A DNA stretch of 64,000 bases from Cytophagaceae bacterium. Its GTDB lineage: Bacteria; Bacteroidota; Bacteroidia; Cytophagales; Flexibacteraceae. Where the stretch lies: the NCBI GenBank assembly GCA_947458545.1, contig CANGYH010000001.1:372001-436000 (forward strand). The letters run 5' to 3'. Below, piece by piece: positions 6,950 through 15,175 of the stretch (its first letter is position 1; each line of letters starts with the position of its first letter). The translations under genes and the position numbers were made by a program. The notes under the pieces were generated by a model. That model had not been told where the DNA came from. It was given only the letters and a program-made list of their open reading frames with translations, and searched no databases.

Positions 6950-8110
6950 CTACTCTTTAATTTTATCGGCATCGGCCTTACGGCCAAGGCCCACATAAAC
7001 CCGCTTCAAGCTTTGGCGGATGGCTTTGTCGTCAGGTTGTAGGCTGTAAACTTTTTCGAAGTAAGGCAGCGCCTTGCTGTAGAGCTCTTTGGCTTGGGCT
7101 TCAAGCTTCTTGCCAGTCTTATTATACTCGTTCAAGGTCATGTTGTTGACCTTCTTGTTGATGGCCACCCCTTCGTTGTAGTAGTAAACGCCAAGGTTGA
7201 AGTTGGCATCTACGTTGTTCGGGTCTAGCTCCAGGGTTTTCTGGTAGTTGGCCATAGACTTTTGCTTCAGCTCTGCGCGCTCTGCCGCTGGGCGCTTGGC
7301 ATCTGCCGCAGCCTGGTCTTGCAGCGAGCCCAGTGTAGCATATAGGCTGGCGTTTTTAGGGTCCAGCTTGATGGCCTCCTCAATTTTGCTCTGGGCATCG
7401 GCCAGTTTGCCCTGTTGGCTGATCATGGCCAGCTCGTCTATAGCCAAAGTTTTGTCTTGCGGGAAAGCCTTGCGCCCTTCCTCAATAACCTTCATGGCCT
7501 CATCGTTTTTGCCAGCGCTGCGCTCGTAGCCCGCCAGCGTGCGGTACATCTCAGGCTTTTTATAGCCCATGGCAAACAGCTCGCGGTAGGCCTGTTTTAC
7601 GCGGTCAAAATTTTGGGCTGCTTCTGCCGCATAAGCGGTGTAGAGTATGGTGGTGGTGTCGCCCGGCTTGATTTGCCCGGCCAGGTCGTAGCTGGCCACG
7701 GCCTCGGCATATTGCTTGTTCTGGTACTTAAGCACTCCATCGTTAAACGCCATACCCCAGAGGTTGTCTATGTCGTTTTTGCTGCTCTTGTAGTACTCGC
7801 CTTTCTTGGTATCAAGCTCCATTGCCTTTTTGTACGAAGTGTAAGCCTCGCCCAAGGCATTGCTAGACAGTGCCTTATAGGCAGGCAGCGGAGAGTTGGC
7901 TATGTCTCGATAGATCAACCCACGGAAGTACCACGTCTTGGCTTCTGCCTTTGTTTTGTCGTTGGTAATGGCCTTGTCAATCTCTTCTTTAGCCTTATCA
8001 AGCTTGCCGTCCTTGTGGTTGATGAAGGCATTGGTAACGGCTACCCCTTGCGCACCGGCGTAGGTGCCGGTCAAAAGCAAGAAGCTGCCCATCAATATCA
8101 GATTTTTCAT
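6950..8110 (-). CDS. exported tetratricopeptide-repeat protein
   Basis: 386 aa with an N-terminal signal peptide (MKNLILMGSFLLLTGTYAGAQ) and then a chain of TPR units from about residue 25 to the end. Clear repeats include AEAKTWYFRGLIYRDIA, YAEAVASYDLAGQIKPGD, AMKVIEEGRKAFPQD, ALYATLGSLQDQ-like and PNNVDANFNLGVYYYNEG. The protein is Lys-rich and would be a periplasmic scaffold; TPR units bind protein partners, but none can be named from the sequence. A frame open to 8149 would add 13 residues, but that stretch contains the -7 element at 8147-8154, so the start is the ATG at 8110. It lies downstream of gyrA, separated by a terminator. Confidence 0.85.
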   Translation of the reverse strand: MKNLILMGSFLLLTGTYAGAQGVAVTNAFINHKDGKLDKAKEEIDKAITNDKTKAEAKTWYFRGLIYRDIANSPLPAYKALSSNALGEAYTSYKKAMELDTKKGEYYKSSKNDIDNLWGMAFNDGVLKYQNKQYAEAVASYDLAGQIKPGDTTTILYTAYAAEAAQNFDRVKQAYRELFAMGYKKPEMYRTLAGYERSAGKNDEAMKVIEEGRKAFPQDKTLAIDELAMISQQGKLADAQSKIEEAIKLDPKNASLYATLGSLQDQAAADAKRPAAERAELKQKSMANYQKTLELDPNNVDANFNLGVYYYNEGVAINKKVNNMTLNEYNKTGKKLEAQAKELYSKALPYFEKVYSLQPDDKAIRQSLKRVYVGLGRKADADKIKE

Positions 8111-8146
8111 ACGCTGTGATGCTGCGATGTTTGGAGGTTCTACGCT

Positions 8147-8154
8147 CAAAAATA
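8147..8154 (-). promoter_or_regulatory. -7 element of the TPR gene (TATTTTTG)
   Basis: On the minus strand TATTTTTG, a strict TAnnTTTG match, lies 36 bp upstream of the ATG at 8110. The same bases are part of the T-rich tail of the gyrA terminator, so one short stretch appears to end one gene and start the next. Confidence 0.5.
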
Positions 8155-8158
8155 AAAA

Positions 8159-8200
8159 GCGGCGCAGGGTTGGCTTAACAAAGCTCCTACCCTACGCCGC
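8159..8200 (-). terminator. gyrA intrinsic terminator
   Basis: On the minus strand GCGGCGTAGGGTAGG pairs with CCAACCCTGCGCCGC (two mismatch or wobble positions) around a loop of about 12 nt, followed by TTTTTATTTTTG. It starts about 20 bp past the gyrA stop. Confidence 0.75.
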
Positions 8201-8221
8201 CGTGAAATTACAGGCTAATCC

Positions 8222-10780
8222 TTATTCAGCCGATGTTTCATCGGGCGCATCCTGCGCACCGGTGTCGTTGTCGGGGGCGTCGGGCAAGGTCGGGCTCTCC
8301 CCTACCTCTTTTTCCGCATCGGGGTCTGCCTTGATGATGGCCACTGACGATATCGAGTCGCCTTCGTTGATACGAATCAGCCGCACGCCTTGAGTATTCC
8401 GCCCAACCACGCGCAGGTCTTCAAGTCCCATCCGGATAGAAATGCCCGACTTGTTGATAATCATGATTTCATCCGTAGCCTCTACGGATAGGATGCCCAC
8501 CAACGAGCCTGTCTTTTCTGTAACGTTCAGGGTTTTTACGCCCTTACCGCCGCGGTTGATAACTGGGTAATCTTCTAGAGAAGACTTCTTGCCATAACCA
8601 TTCTCGCTCACAACCAGCAGGTTGTGGCTGGTATCTTGTGGCGACACCGTAACAACGCCCACCACAGAGTCGTCTGCACCCTCTAGCGTTACGCCGCGTA
8701 CACCGGTGGCCGTACGGCCCATGGGCCGTACCTGGTCTTCGGCAAATCGCACGGCTTTGCCTGATCGCTTGGCTAGTATGATGTCGCAATTGCCATCGGT
8801 CAGCTTCACATCTAGCAGTCGGTCGCCATCGTTGATGTTGAGGGCAATCAAGCCCGCTTGCCTGGGGCGGCTGAATGCCTCAAGGCTCGTTTTCTTGATA
8901 ACGCCTTGTTGCGTAACCATCACGATGTAGTGGTTATCAACATAGTCTGGGTCTTTCAGCGTAGGTACGTTCAAGATTGCGCGTACCTTATCGCCCGGCT
9001 CCACCTGGATCACGTTTTGGATGGGGCGCCCCTTGCTGATGCGGCTTCCTTCTGGCAGGCTATACACCTTCTGCCAATACATACGTCCGCTCTCCATGAA
9101 GATGAGCAAGAAATTATGCATCGAGGCAATAAAGAGGTGCTCCGTAAAGTCATCTTCTTTTGTTGTGGCGGCCCGGCTGCCTACGCCTCCCCTGCCCTGG
9201 GTGCGGTACTCTGCCAGCGGCGTACGCTTAACGTAGCCCAGGTGGCTTACCGTGATCACCATATCCTCGTCTTCTATCAGATCTTCAATATCGATATCGT
9301 CAGAGGCATGCACAATCTGCGTACGGCGCTCATCGCCGTAGCGGTCTTTCATTTCTTGCAGCTCGGCCTTGATGATGCCCATTCGGCGCTCTAGGCTACC
9401 GAGGATATCTTTCAGGTCGGTGATGATTTCCATCAACTGCCGATATTCTTCCTGAATCTTCTCGCGCTCCAGGCCTGTCAACCGCTGCAGGCGCATATCT
9501 AATATCGCCTTAGACTGCACCTCCGAGAGACCAAATCGGCTCATCAGGCCTGTTTTGGCCTCTTCAGGGTCGCGGCTGGCCCTGATTAGCGCAATTACCT
9601 CGTCGAGGTGATCCAGGGCAATGAGCAATCCTTCCAGGATGTGGGCCCGCTTTTCGGCTTCGGCCAAATCAAACTCTGTGCGGCGTACAACCACCTCATG
9701 GCGGTGCTCCACAAAGTGCTTGATCAGATCTTTCAGGTTAAGCGTGTATGGGCGCCCTCCTACCAGGGCCACGTTGTTCACGCTAAAGCTGCTTTGCAGA
9801 GCTGTCTTCTTGTACAGATTGGCTACCACAACCTGAGCACTGGCCTCCTTCTTGAGGTCGAACACAATGCGAATGCCTTCCCGGTCAGACTCATCACGTA
9901 TGTCTGAGATTCCCTCAAGCTCCTTGCTGTTGATGAGTTCTCCGATATACTCCACCATCTTGGCCTTGTTGACCATGTAGGGCACATCAGTAAAGACCAC
10001 ACGCTCTCGGTTGCCACTCATCTCCTCTATTTGGTAGGTAGAGCGGATTACCAGGCGCCCACGGCCATGCTCAAAGCTGGAGCGGATGCCTTGCATGCCG
10101 TAAATGGTAGCGCCTGTTGGGAAGTCAGGCCCCTTTACGTACTGCATCAACTCGGCAATGGTTATGTCATGGTTGTCTATGTAGGCATGGATGGCATCTA
10201 CAATTTCGCGCAGATTGTGCGGAGCCATGTTGGTGGCCATACCTACGGCAATGCCGCTTGTGCCATTTACGAGCAGGTTCGGAAACTTAGCCGGCAGTAC
10301 GGTAGGCTCCTCCAACGAGTCGTCGAAGTTGGGCTGGAAGGCTACCGTATTCTTGTTGATGTCCGTCAACAACTCCTCGGCTATACGGCGTAAACGGGCC
10401 TCGGTATAACGCATGGCCGCCGGCGAGTCTTGGTCAATGGAGCCAAAATTGCCCTGCCCATCTACCAGCGGATAGCGCAGAGACCATTCCTGAGCCATGC
10501 GCACCATCGCATCGTAAACGCTGGAGTCTCCGTGCGGGTGGTATTTGCCCAGGCACTCCCCTACGATACGGGCCGACTTTTTGTAAGCCCTGTTGTAGCC
10601 CAGGCCAAGCTCGTCCATGGCATAGAGCACTCGCCGGTGCACGGGCTTGAGGCCGTCACGCACGTCGGGCAGGGCCCGGCTTACGATAACCGACATCGAA
10701 TAGTCGATGTAGGCACCCCGCATCTCATCCTCGATGTTGATGGGGATGATGTTGGGGCTGGTAGGGAAAGTATCTTCCAT
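8222..10780 (-). CDS. gyrA: DNA gyrase subunit A
   Basis: 852 aa, the breakage-reunion subunit of the A2B2 type II topoisomerase that adds negative supercoils. The N-terminus ([39 protein letters not shown]) and the winged-helix domain are canonical. The catalytic tyrosine is Y125 in [10 protein letters not shown]. The quinolone region reads [10 protein letters not shown], with Ser86, Ser87 and Asp90 at the places of E. coli Ser83, Ala84 and Asp87, so the usual resistance changes are absent. The GyrA box in the C-terminal beta-pinwheel is QGRGGVG near residue 543, marking this as gyrase rather than ParC. It ends with an acidic, disordered tail of about 40 residues. gyrB is not in the window. 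Confidence 0.97.
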   Translation of the reverse strand: MEDTFPTSPNIIPINIEDEMRGAYIDYSMSVIVSRALPDVRDGLKPVHRRVLYAMDELGLGYNRAYKKSARIVGECLGKYHPHGDSSVYDAMVRMAQEWSLRYPLVDGQGNFGSIDQDSPAAMRYTEARLRRIAEELLTDINKNTVAFQPNFDDSLEEPTVLPAKFPNLLVNGTSGIAVGMATNMAPHNLREIVDAIHAYIDNHDITIAELMQYVKGPDFPTGATIYGMQGIRSSFEHGRGRLVIRSTYQIEEMSGNRERVVFTDVPYMVNKAKMVEYIGELINSKELEGISDIRDESDREGIRIVFDLKKEASAQVVVANLYKKTALQSSFSVNNVALVGGRPYTLNLKDLIKHFVEHRHEVVVRRTEFDLAEAEKRAHILEGLLIALDHLDEVIALIRASRDPEEAKTGLMSRFGLSEVQSKAILDMRLQRLTGLEREKIQEEYRQLMEIITDLKDILGSLERRMGIIKAELQEMKDRYGDERRTQIVHASDDIDIEDLIEDEDMVITVSHLGYVKRTPLAEYRTQGRGGVGSRAATTKEDDFTEHLFIASMHNFLLIFMESGRMYWQKVYSLPEGSRISKGRPIQNVIQVEPGDKVRAILNVPTLKDPDYVDNHYIVMVTQQGVIKKTSLEAFSRPRQAGLIALNINDGDRLLDVKLTDGNCDIILAKRSGKAVRFAEDQVRPMGRTATGVRGVTLEGADDSVVGVVTVSPQDTSHNLLVVSENGYGKKSSLEDYPVINRGGKGVKTLNVTEKTGSLVGILSVEATDEIMIINKSGISIRMGLEDLRVVGRNTQGVRLIRINEGDSISSVAIIKADPDAEKEVGESPTLPDAPDNDTGAQDAPDETSAE

Positions 10781-10851
10781 CTGTAATGTCTGCGTTATTG
10801 GTTAAAGGAAGGGCCCACAGGTATGCAGGAACCCTGACGTTTGCGTGGAGC

Positions 10852-11082
10852 TTATAGGTCTCCCCTTATTTTGTCTCTGTTTTGGCCGTGTTTCTCGCCC
10901 ACTTTAGGATTCTTGTTAAGCTTCCACCAAGGGCGACCTCTGTACTCTTTGCCTGCATGAGCATGGATCATCTTCACCTGGCACCCTTGCTGCTTGCATC
11001 GAGGCGGCTTAAACAGTGAGCACGAGCCGATTAAAAGACCTGCGCAGAGGTACAATCCTAACAAAAAACAAAGCCTGCGCAT
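10852..11082 (-). CDS. small lipoprotein, hypothetical
   Basis: 76 aa from the ATG at 11082 (MRRLCFLLGLYLCAGLLIGS). The signal peptide ends at IGSC, a good lipobox, so Cys21 would be lipidated. The mature part is short, basic and Cys/Trp-containing: PPRCKQQGC, then GKEYRGRPWWKLNKNPKVGEK. The RGRPWWKxxKNPKxGE block is reminiscent of small Bacteroidota lipoproteins of unknown role. Open frame extends upstream to 11139, but that part overlaps the hairpin following tRNA-Thr and is not needed. Function unknown. Confidence 0.6.
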   Translation of the reverse strand: MRRLCFLLGLYLCAGLLIGSCSLFKPPRCKQQGCQVKMIHAHAGKEYRGRPWWKLNKNPKVGEKHGQNRDKIRGDL

Positions 11083-11137
11083 TCCTTTGACAATGGGTAA
11101 AAATAGCATTTTCTGGCCCAATCTGCAACTGAAACAC

Positions 11138-11165
11138 AAAAGGCCGGCATTGCTGCCGGCCTTTT
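11138..11165 (-). terminator. intrinsic terminator downstream of tRNA-Thr
   Basis: A perfect 12-bp stem (AAAAGGCCGGCA with its complement) and a 4-nt loop, GCAA on the minus strand, followed by a T-run. It lies 27 bp after the 3' end of the tRNA gene. Confidence 0.85.
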
Positions 11166-11191
11166 AACTCTAAAGAAGTTTTAGATAATTG

Positions 11192-11264
11192 AGCCCCCTG
11201 TCGGGATCGAACCAACGACCTACTGATTACAAATCAGTTGCTCTACCAGCTGAGCTAAGGAGGC
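11192..11264 (-). tRNA. tRNA-Thr (anticodon TGT)
   Basis: On the minus strand the gene starts GCCTCCT and ends AGGGGGC plus discriminator T, giving a seven-pair acceptor stem with one G-U. The D arm reads TAGCTCAGCTGGTAGAGCA, the anticodon arm ACTGA-TTTGTAA-TCAGT with anticodon TGT (reads ACA), and the T arm contains GGTTCGATCC. CCA is not encoded. It has its own promoter (11295-11326) and terminator (11138-11165), so it is a single-gene unit. Confidence 0.95.
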
Positions 11265-11294
11265 GTCACCTAAGGCGTATTGCCAAAAGGTGTG

Positions 11295-11326
11295 CAAATA
11301 TAGACCTGCGCCTGCAAAGGCGCAAA
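11295..11326 (-). promoter_or_regulatory. tRNA-Thr promoter (TTTG-N20-TATATTTG)
   Basis: On the minus strand TTTG (11323-11326) is followed after exactly 20 bp by TATATTTG (11295-11302). Both boxes and the spacing fit the Bacteroidota sigma-ABfr consensus, about 30 bp before the mature tRNA 5' end. This is the best promoter I can see in the window. Confidence 0.75.
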
Positions 11327-11329
11327 GCC

Positions 11330-13543
11330 CTACTTATCGCTTTGTTGCTTTTCTAGCTCTTTCAGCTGGGTACGCAGCAGTGTGATCTCTTCTTCGGCCT
11401 TGGCAATGCGCTCATTAAACTCGGCTTTGAGCTTCTCGCCGTTTTTAGTCCGAGAGATAAAGTCCATGTTGGTTCGGTAGTTACGCACGTCGTTCTCCAG
11501 GCCTGCAATGCGCTTGTTGAGCGTACCGCGCTGGCCCATAGCCTCTCGCTGGATAGGTCCGCCCATGGGGCGGCCTCCCCTACCCCCTGTGCGGAGCATC
11601 TCAAGCTTCACATACGCTTTTTGGCCTTGGCCAATCTCGTTGGTTTGGTCGATAGCTTTTTGAAAGGCTTCTTTGAAAGCTGCGTTTATCTCGTCCTTCT
11701 TCTTAAAGGGTACAAAGCCAACCGCATTAAAGGCCTGCTGAATAGACTTCAACTCGTCTTCGCTGCCTTTTTTGGCCTCTGCAAGTGCTTTTAGTTGATC
11801 TACAAGGGCCTGCTTTTGGGCAAGGTTTTCACGCTGCTCGGTCTGCTCGGCCGATACAGTATTGCGCTTGGCTTCGTAGTAGGTATCCAAGGCCTTGCTA
11901 AACTCTTTGTTGAGCTTGTCACGGTCTTTGTAGGCAACGGGGCCTACTTCCTTCCAGGCGGCTACAAGGGTATTGATTTCGCTTTGGGCTTTTTGCTTGT
12001 TTTCGGCTTGCGCAAGCTCTTGCACCTTGGCCAGAATGTCTCGTTTCTTGGCTAGGTTCTCGGCGCGCTCCTTGTCCAGCTTTTTAAAGAAGGTGTCTTT
12101 GGCAGCATAAAACTTCTTCAGCCCGCTCCAGAATCGTTTGCTGACCTCAGGCTCCTGATCTCTGTAACGAGAGCTGGCGCCTTTCCAATCAGCGATCAGC
12201 TTTTGCACCAGATCAGTTTGCGCCTGCCACTCCGCAATCGTTTCTGAGGTAAAGTTTGACACCAGGTCCATCTGCACCACAAGCCCCTGGCGGATGGCGG
12301 CTACCTTCTCTGCCTCTACGCGCTGGGCCTCGTCGTAGGCCTTTTTACGGTCGTGCAGTTGGGCGCCTACCTCTTTTATCTCTTTGTAGAGTCGGTCATT
12401 TTCTTCCTTTGGCGCTGGGCCCGTATGGCGAAACTCCTCGTAAATACGGTTGTACTCTCGCAGGCCATCTACAAAGCGAGCCTCATCCAGCGTCTTTTTG
12501 GCGCGCTCCAGCAGGGCTGTCTTACGTTCCAGGTTGCGTTTACGGTCCAGCTCTTTCATCTCGAAGAACTCCGTCCGCCGGCTGTAGAATTTATCTACCT
12601 GAAACTCAAAGTTCTTGAACAGCTCTTGCGAGTCGGTATGCGGCACAGGCCCGACGGCCCGCCACTTATCCATGATCCGTTTGATCTCCTCGATAGAGCC
12701 ATTGCTTTCTTCCTTGTCGTTAAGCTGCTTCAGGTCTTCGATCAGTTGCTGCTTCAACTTCAGGTTGATGCGCTTTTGTTGATCAATCTCCTCTAACTGC
12801 TTCTTGCGGCGCTCACGCACCATCCGCAGCAGCGACTCAAACTCAATAGCATCCTGGTCTTTGCGAAACTCAAAATCCTCCTCTATACCGCCTTCTTCTT
12901 TAAAAGCGGCCAGCGCCGAATTGCGCTCCTGTGTAAACTGATCTTCGTATGCGGCCTTCAGCTTGCGCAAAAGGGCGTCGTTTATTTTAGCCTGTTGCCC
13001 AATCTCTTGCAGCCGCTTCACCATCTCTTTGCGAGAGAGGGCATGGAACTCTTCTTCTTTGGCAGCTTCTGCCTCGGCCTGCTCGTCAACCTCCTCGTTT
13101 AGGCTGGTTTCTGGCAGTGCATCCATCTCAACGCCTATTGCATTCTCGGCCAAGGCTTCGGCAACCGGCACTGCCAGAGCCTCATCTTTTGCTTCAACCA
13201 CAACGGCGGCATCTGCCACAGGATTAGCATCTGCTTCTAAGGCCTCCTCAGCTTCTACAGCTTCTTCAGTAGCAGGGGCAGATTCGGCGGCCGCTTCTAC
13301 AACCTCTTGATCTTCGATAGCCTCCTCAGCAGCTGAATGGTCTGACACTATCTCTTCTACCCTGGCTTCTGCCGTGGGTTCGGCATTTGCCTCAGCGGTA
13401 GGTTCTGCCAGTGCAGGCTCGGTTTCTTGCTCAGTAGAGGGCAAAGCCTCCTCCGCCTGCATCTGGGTAGCCTCTTCACTAGAGGTAACTTCTGGGTGGG
13501 TTTGCTGGCCGGGGAGTTGGTTGTCGTCGGTAGGGAAAGACAT
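11330..13543 (-). CDS. DUF349-repeat coiled-coil protein
   Basis: 737 aa from the ATG at 13543. Residues 1 to about 190 are a low-complexity acidic segment of Ala/Glu repeats (TAEANAEPTAEARVEE and similar), probably disordered. After that the protein is a run of DUF349 units, each a charged helical hairpin containing a W.....GPVP/GP-type turn: WRAVGPVPHTDS, EFRHTGPAPKEEND, WKGASSRYRDQEPE, WKEVGPVAYKDRDK, FNAVGFVPFKKKDE. The C-terminal end is a coiled coil (residues about 680-737). Cytosolic and highly charged. DUF349 proteins are abundant in Bacteroidota but have no settled function. A frame open to 13600 adds 19 residues without family support. Confidence 0.85.
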   Translation of the reverse strand: MSFPTDDNQLPGQQTHPEVTSSEEATQMQAEEALPSTEQETEPALAEPTAEANAEPTAEARVEEIVSDHSAAEEAIEDQEVVEAAAESAPATEEAVEAEEALEADANPVADAAVVVEAKDEALAVPVAEALAENAIGVEMDALPETSLNEEVDEQAEAEAAKEEEFHALSRKEMVKRLQEIGQQAKINDALLRKLKAAYEDQFTQERNSALAAFKEEGGIEEDFEFRKDQDAIEFESLLRMVRERRKKQLEEIDQQKRINLKLKQQLIEDLKQLNDKEESNGSIEEIKRIMDKWRAVGPVPHTDSQELFKNFEFQVDKFYSRRTEFFEMKELDRKRNLERKTALLERAKKTLDEARFVDGLREYNRIYEEFRHTGPAPKEENDRLYKEIKEVGAQLHDRKKAYDEAQRVEAEKVAAIRQGLVVQMDLVSNFTSETIAEWQAQTDLVQKLIADWKGASSRYRDQEPEVSKRFWSGLKKFYAAKDTFFKKLDKERAENLAKKRDILAKVQELAQAENKQKAQSEINTLVAAWKEVGPVAYKDRDKLNKEFSKALDTYYEAKRNTVSAEQTEQRENLAQKQALVDQLKALAEAKKGSEDELKSIQQAFNAVGFVPFKKKDEINAAFKEAFQKAIDQTNEIGQGQKAYVKLEMLRTGGRGGRPMGGPIQREAMGQRGTLNKRIAGLENDVRNYRTNMDFISRTKNGEKLKAEFNERIAKAEEEITLLRTQLKELEKQQSDK

Positions 13544-13737
13544 AGAAGCGTCGAGAAAAAACGGCTGTTGCAGACCAGTCAGGGTCAGCGCAGGCAGCAC
13601 GTACGGTTGAGCAGAGTGTCGGGTTGGCTTTGCACTGGCCCGCTGGGCCGTGCATGCGTTTTCAGATCTTTCAGGTAAGTGCGTAAAATTACAAGAGATG
13701 CCCGGCCCAAATAGCGTATGTCTGTATAATTGTCCCC

Positions 13738-14382
13738 ATGAACCACCCCAATTTGGCCGACGTCCGTAAAGACTATCAAAAAGGCCAACTTTTAGAGCAA
13801 GAAACGCCTGCCCAGCCGCATGCGCTTTTTGCCCAATGGATGCAGGATGCCCTGGCTGCCAATTTGCCTGAGCCTACCGCTTTCTGCCTAGCAACGGTGT
13901 TCGATAACCGGCCCAGTTGCCGCATCGTCTTACTCAAAGACGCTACCGACGAGGTTTTTACCTTTTACACCAACTACCAGAGCCGCAAGGGCACAGAGCT
14001 AGAGCTAAATCCCATGGCTGCGGCCACCTTCTTTTGGCCAGGGCTGGAGCGGCAGGTCCGCATAGAGGGGCAGGTGCGTAAATCCTCCCGTGCCAAGTCT
14101 GAGGCTTACTTCAACAGCCGCCCGTTAGAGAGCCGGATTAGCGCAGCTGTCTCGCCCCAAAGCCAGCCAGTAGAGAGCCGCTTGGCCCTAGAAGCAGCTT
14201 GGAAGGCTAGCGTAGATGCGCTTGATGGAGCGCCCCCCAGCTTACCTGAAAACTGGGGCGGCTACGAAATCGTACCCGAGCGGATAGAGTTTTGGCAAGG
14301 AGGCCCCGGCCGCCTGCACGATAGGATTGTTTACCTACTAGAGCAAGAAGGCACCTGGGCCAAAGTGCGCCTTGCGCCCTAA
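13738..14382 (+). CDS. pdxH: pyridoxamine/pyridoxine 5'-phosphate oxidase
   Basis: 214 aa, the usual length. An FMN enzyme that oxidises PNP or PMP to pyridoxal 5'-phosphate. Visible family blocks: the N-terminal MxxYxKGxL-like segment (VRKDYQKGQLLE), RIVLLKDATDEVFTFYTNYQSRKG (FMN phosphate binding), FFWPGLERQVRIEG, and the C-terminal signature PERIEFWQGGPGRLHDRIVYLL with the Arg and His that hold the PLP phosphate. Divergent from the DUF349 gene across about 195 bp. Its stop overlaps the convergent bshB1 stop by 4 bp. Confidence 0.96.
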   Translation: MNHPNLADVRKDYQKGQLLEQETPAQPHALFAQWMQDALAANLPEPTAFCLATVFDNRPSCRIVLLKDATDEVFTFYTNYQSRKGTELELNPMAAATFFWPGLERQVRIEGQVRKSSRAKSEAYFNSRPLESRISAAVSPQSQPVESRLALEAAWKASVDALDGAPPSLPENWGGYEIVPERIEFWQGGPGRLHDRIVYLLEQEGTWAKVRLAP

Positions 14383-15101
14383 ATCAGGTCTCCTAGGCTT
14401 TTTACACCTATGGTACGAGCGGCTACGAAGCCTTCTCCATAAGTTACGCCAATCATCCGCCCCATCTCTCTGCTCCGAGAGCTGATACCTTCTAAAAACT
14501 CTGGCGAGGAGATGTATGTGGCAGGCTCTTGGCTGTTGGGGTCAAAAAATTGGCTTTTAAAGGCAGTAATGGCCTGCAGCTTCGTCTCAAACACGGCAGA
14601 GATATCTATGACGACGGTCGGGTTTAAGTAGCGGTCTTGTATGTAGTGTAAGACCAGGCGCGGCCTCCAGCTCTCTTGCTGCTGGCCTTCTGCATCTACT
14701 GTGGCAATGTTCTTGAGCCCGGCCAGAAAGGCAGACTCCTCCACCAGCTCTGCCGCGTTACCATGATCTGGGTGCCTGTCGTACAAGGCATTGCAGAGGA
14801 TAATGTCTGGCCGCGTGGTCCGGATGGCAGATATTACTGCAAGGCGCTGCTCAGGTACGTTCAGAATACTGCCGTCTGGCAGTCCCAGATTCAGCCTGAA
14901 ATCGATGCCCAGTATTTTTGTAGAAGCCTCAGACTCCGCCTGCCTGATGGCGGGCGTGCCCCTTGTGCCAAGCTCGCCTCGGGTCAGATCTACGATGCCG
15001 ACCCTGTGCCCTTGCGCTTTCATAACCAGCAAAGTGCCTGCGGCACTAAGCTCCACGTCGTCTGGGTGAGCACCAAAGGCTACTACACAAATAGGTTTCA
15101 T
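14379..15101 (-). CDS. bshB1: bacillithiol biosynthesis deacetylase BshB1
   Basis: 240 aa, LmbE/PIG-L fold. It removes the acetyl group from N-acetylglucosaminyl-L-malate, the second step of bacillithiol synthesis. The zinc site is clear: AHPDDVE (His12, Asp14, Asp15) at the N-terminus and the third ligand in LYDRHPDHGNA. LTRGELGTRGTPAIRQAE and the GEGF near the C-terminus (VTYGEGFVAARTI) are typical of BshB1 rather than generic PIG-L proteins. bshA and bshC are not in the window. Convergent with pdxH, with a 4-bp overlap of the stop codons. Confidence 0.92.
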   Translation of the reverse strand: MKPICVVAFGAHPDDVELSAAGTLLVMKAQGHRVGIVDLTRGELGTRGTPAIRQAESEASTKILGIDFRLNLGLPDGSILNVPEQRLAVISAIRTTRPDIILCNALYDRHPDHGNAAELVEESAFLAGLKNIATVDAEGQQQESWRPRLVLHYIQDRYLNPTVVIDISAVFETKLQAITAFKSQFFDPNSQEPATYISSPEFLEGISSRSREMGRMIGVTYGEGFVAARTIGVKSLGDLI

Positions 15102-15175
15102 TCAAAAAGCTGGCTAAACTGCCTGCAAAATTGAACCAATCAGTCTAAGATTAGGTGTTAGTTTTCTAACCTTTC

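Noticed and set aside
7415-8119. 234-aa open frame antisense to the TPR gene
   Set aside because: The minus-strand TPR protein has a signal peptide and repeats; this frame has neither sense nor start signal.
13200-13500. Repeat array suggested by Ala/Glu codon repetition
   Set aside because: This is low-complexity coding sequence of the DUF349 protein's acidic N-terminus, not a DNA repeat element.
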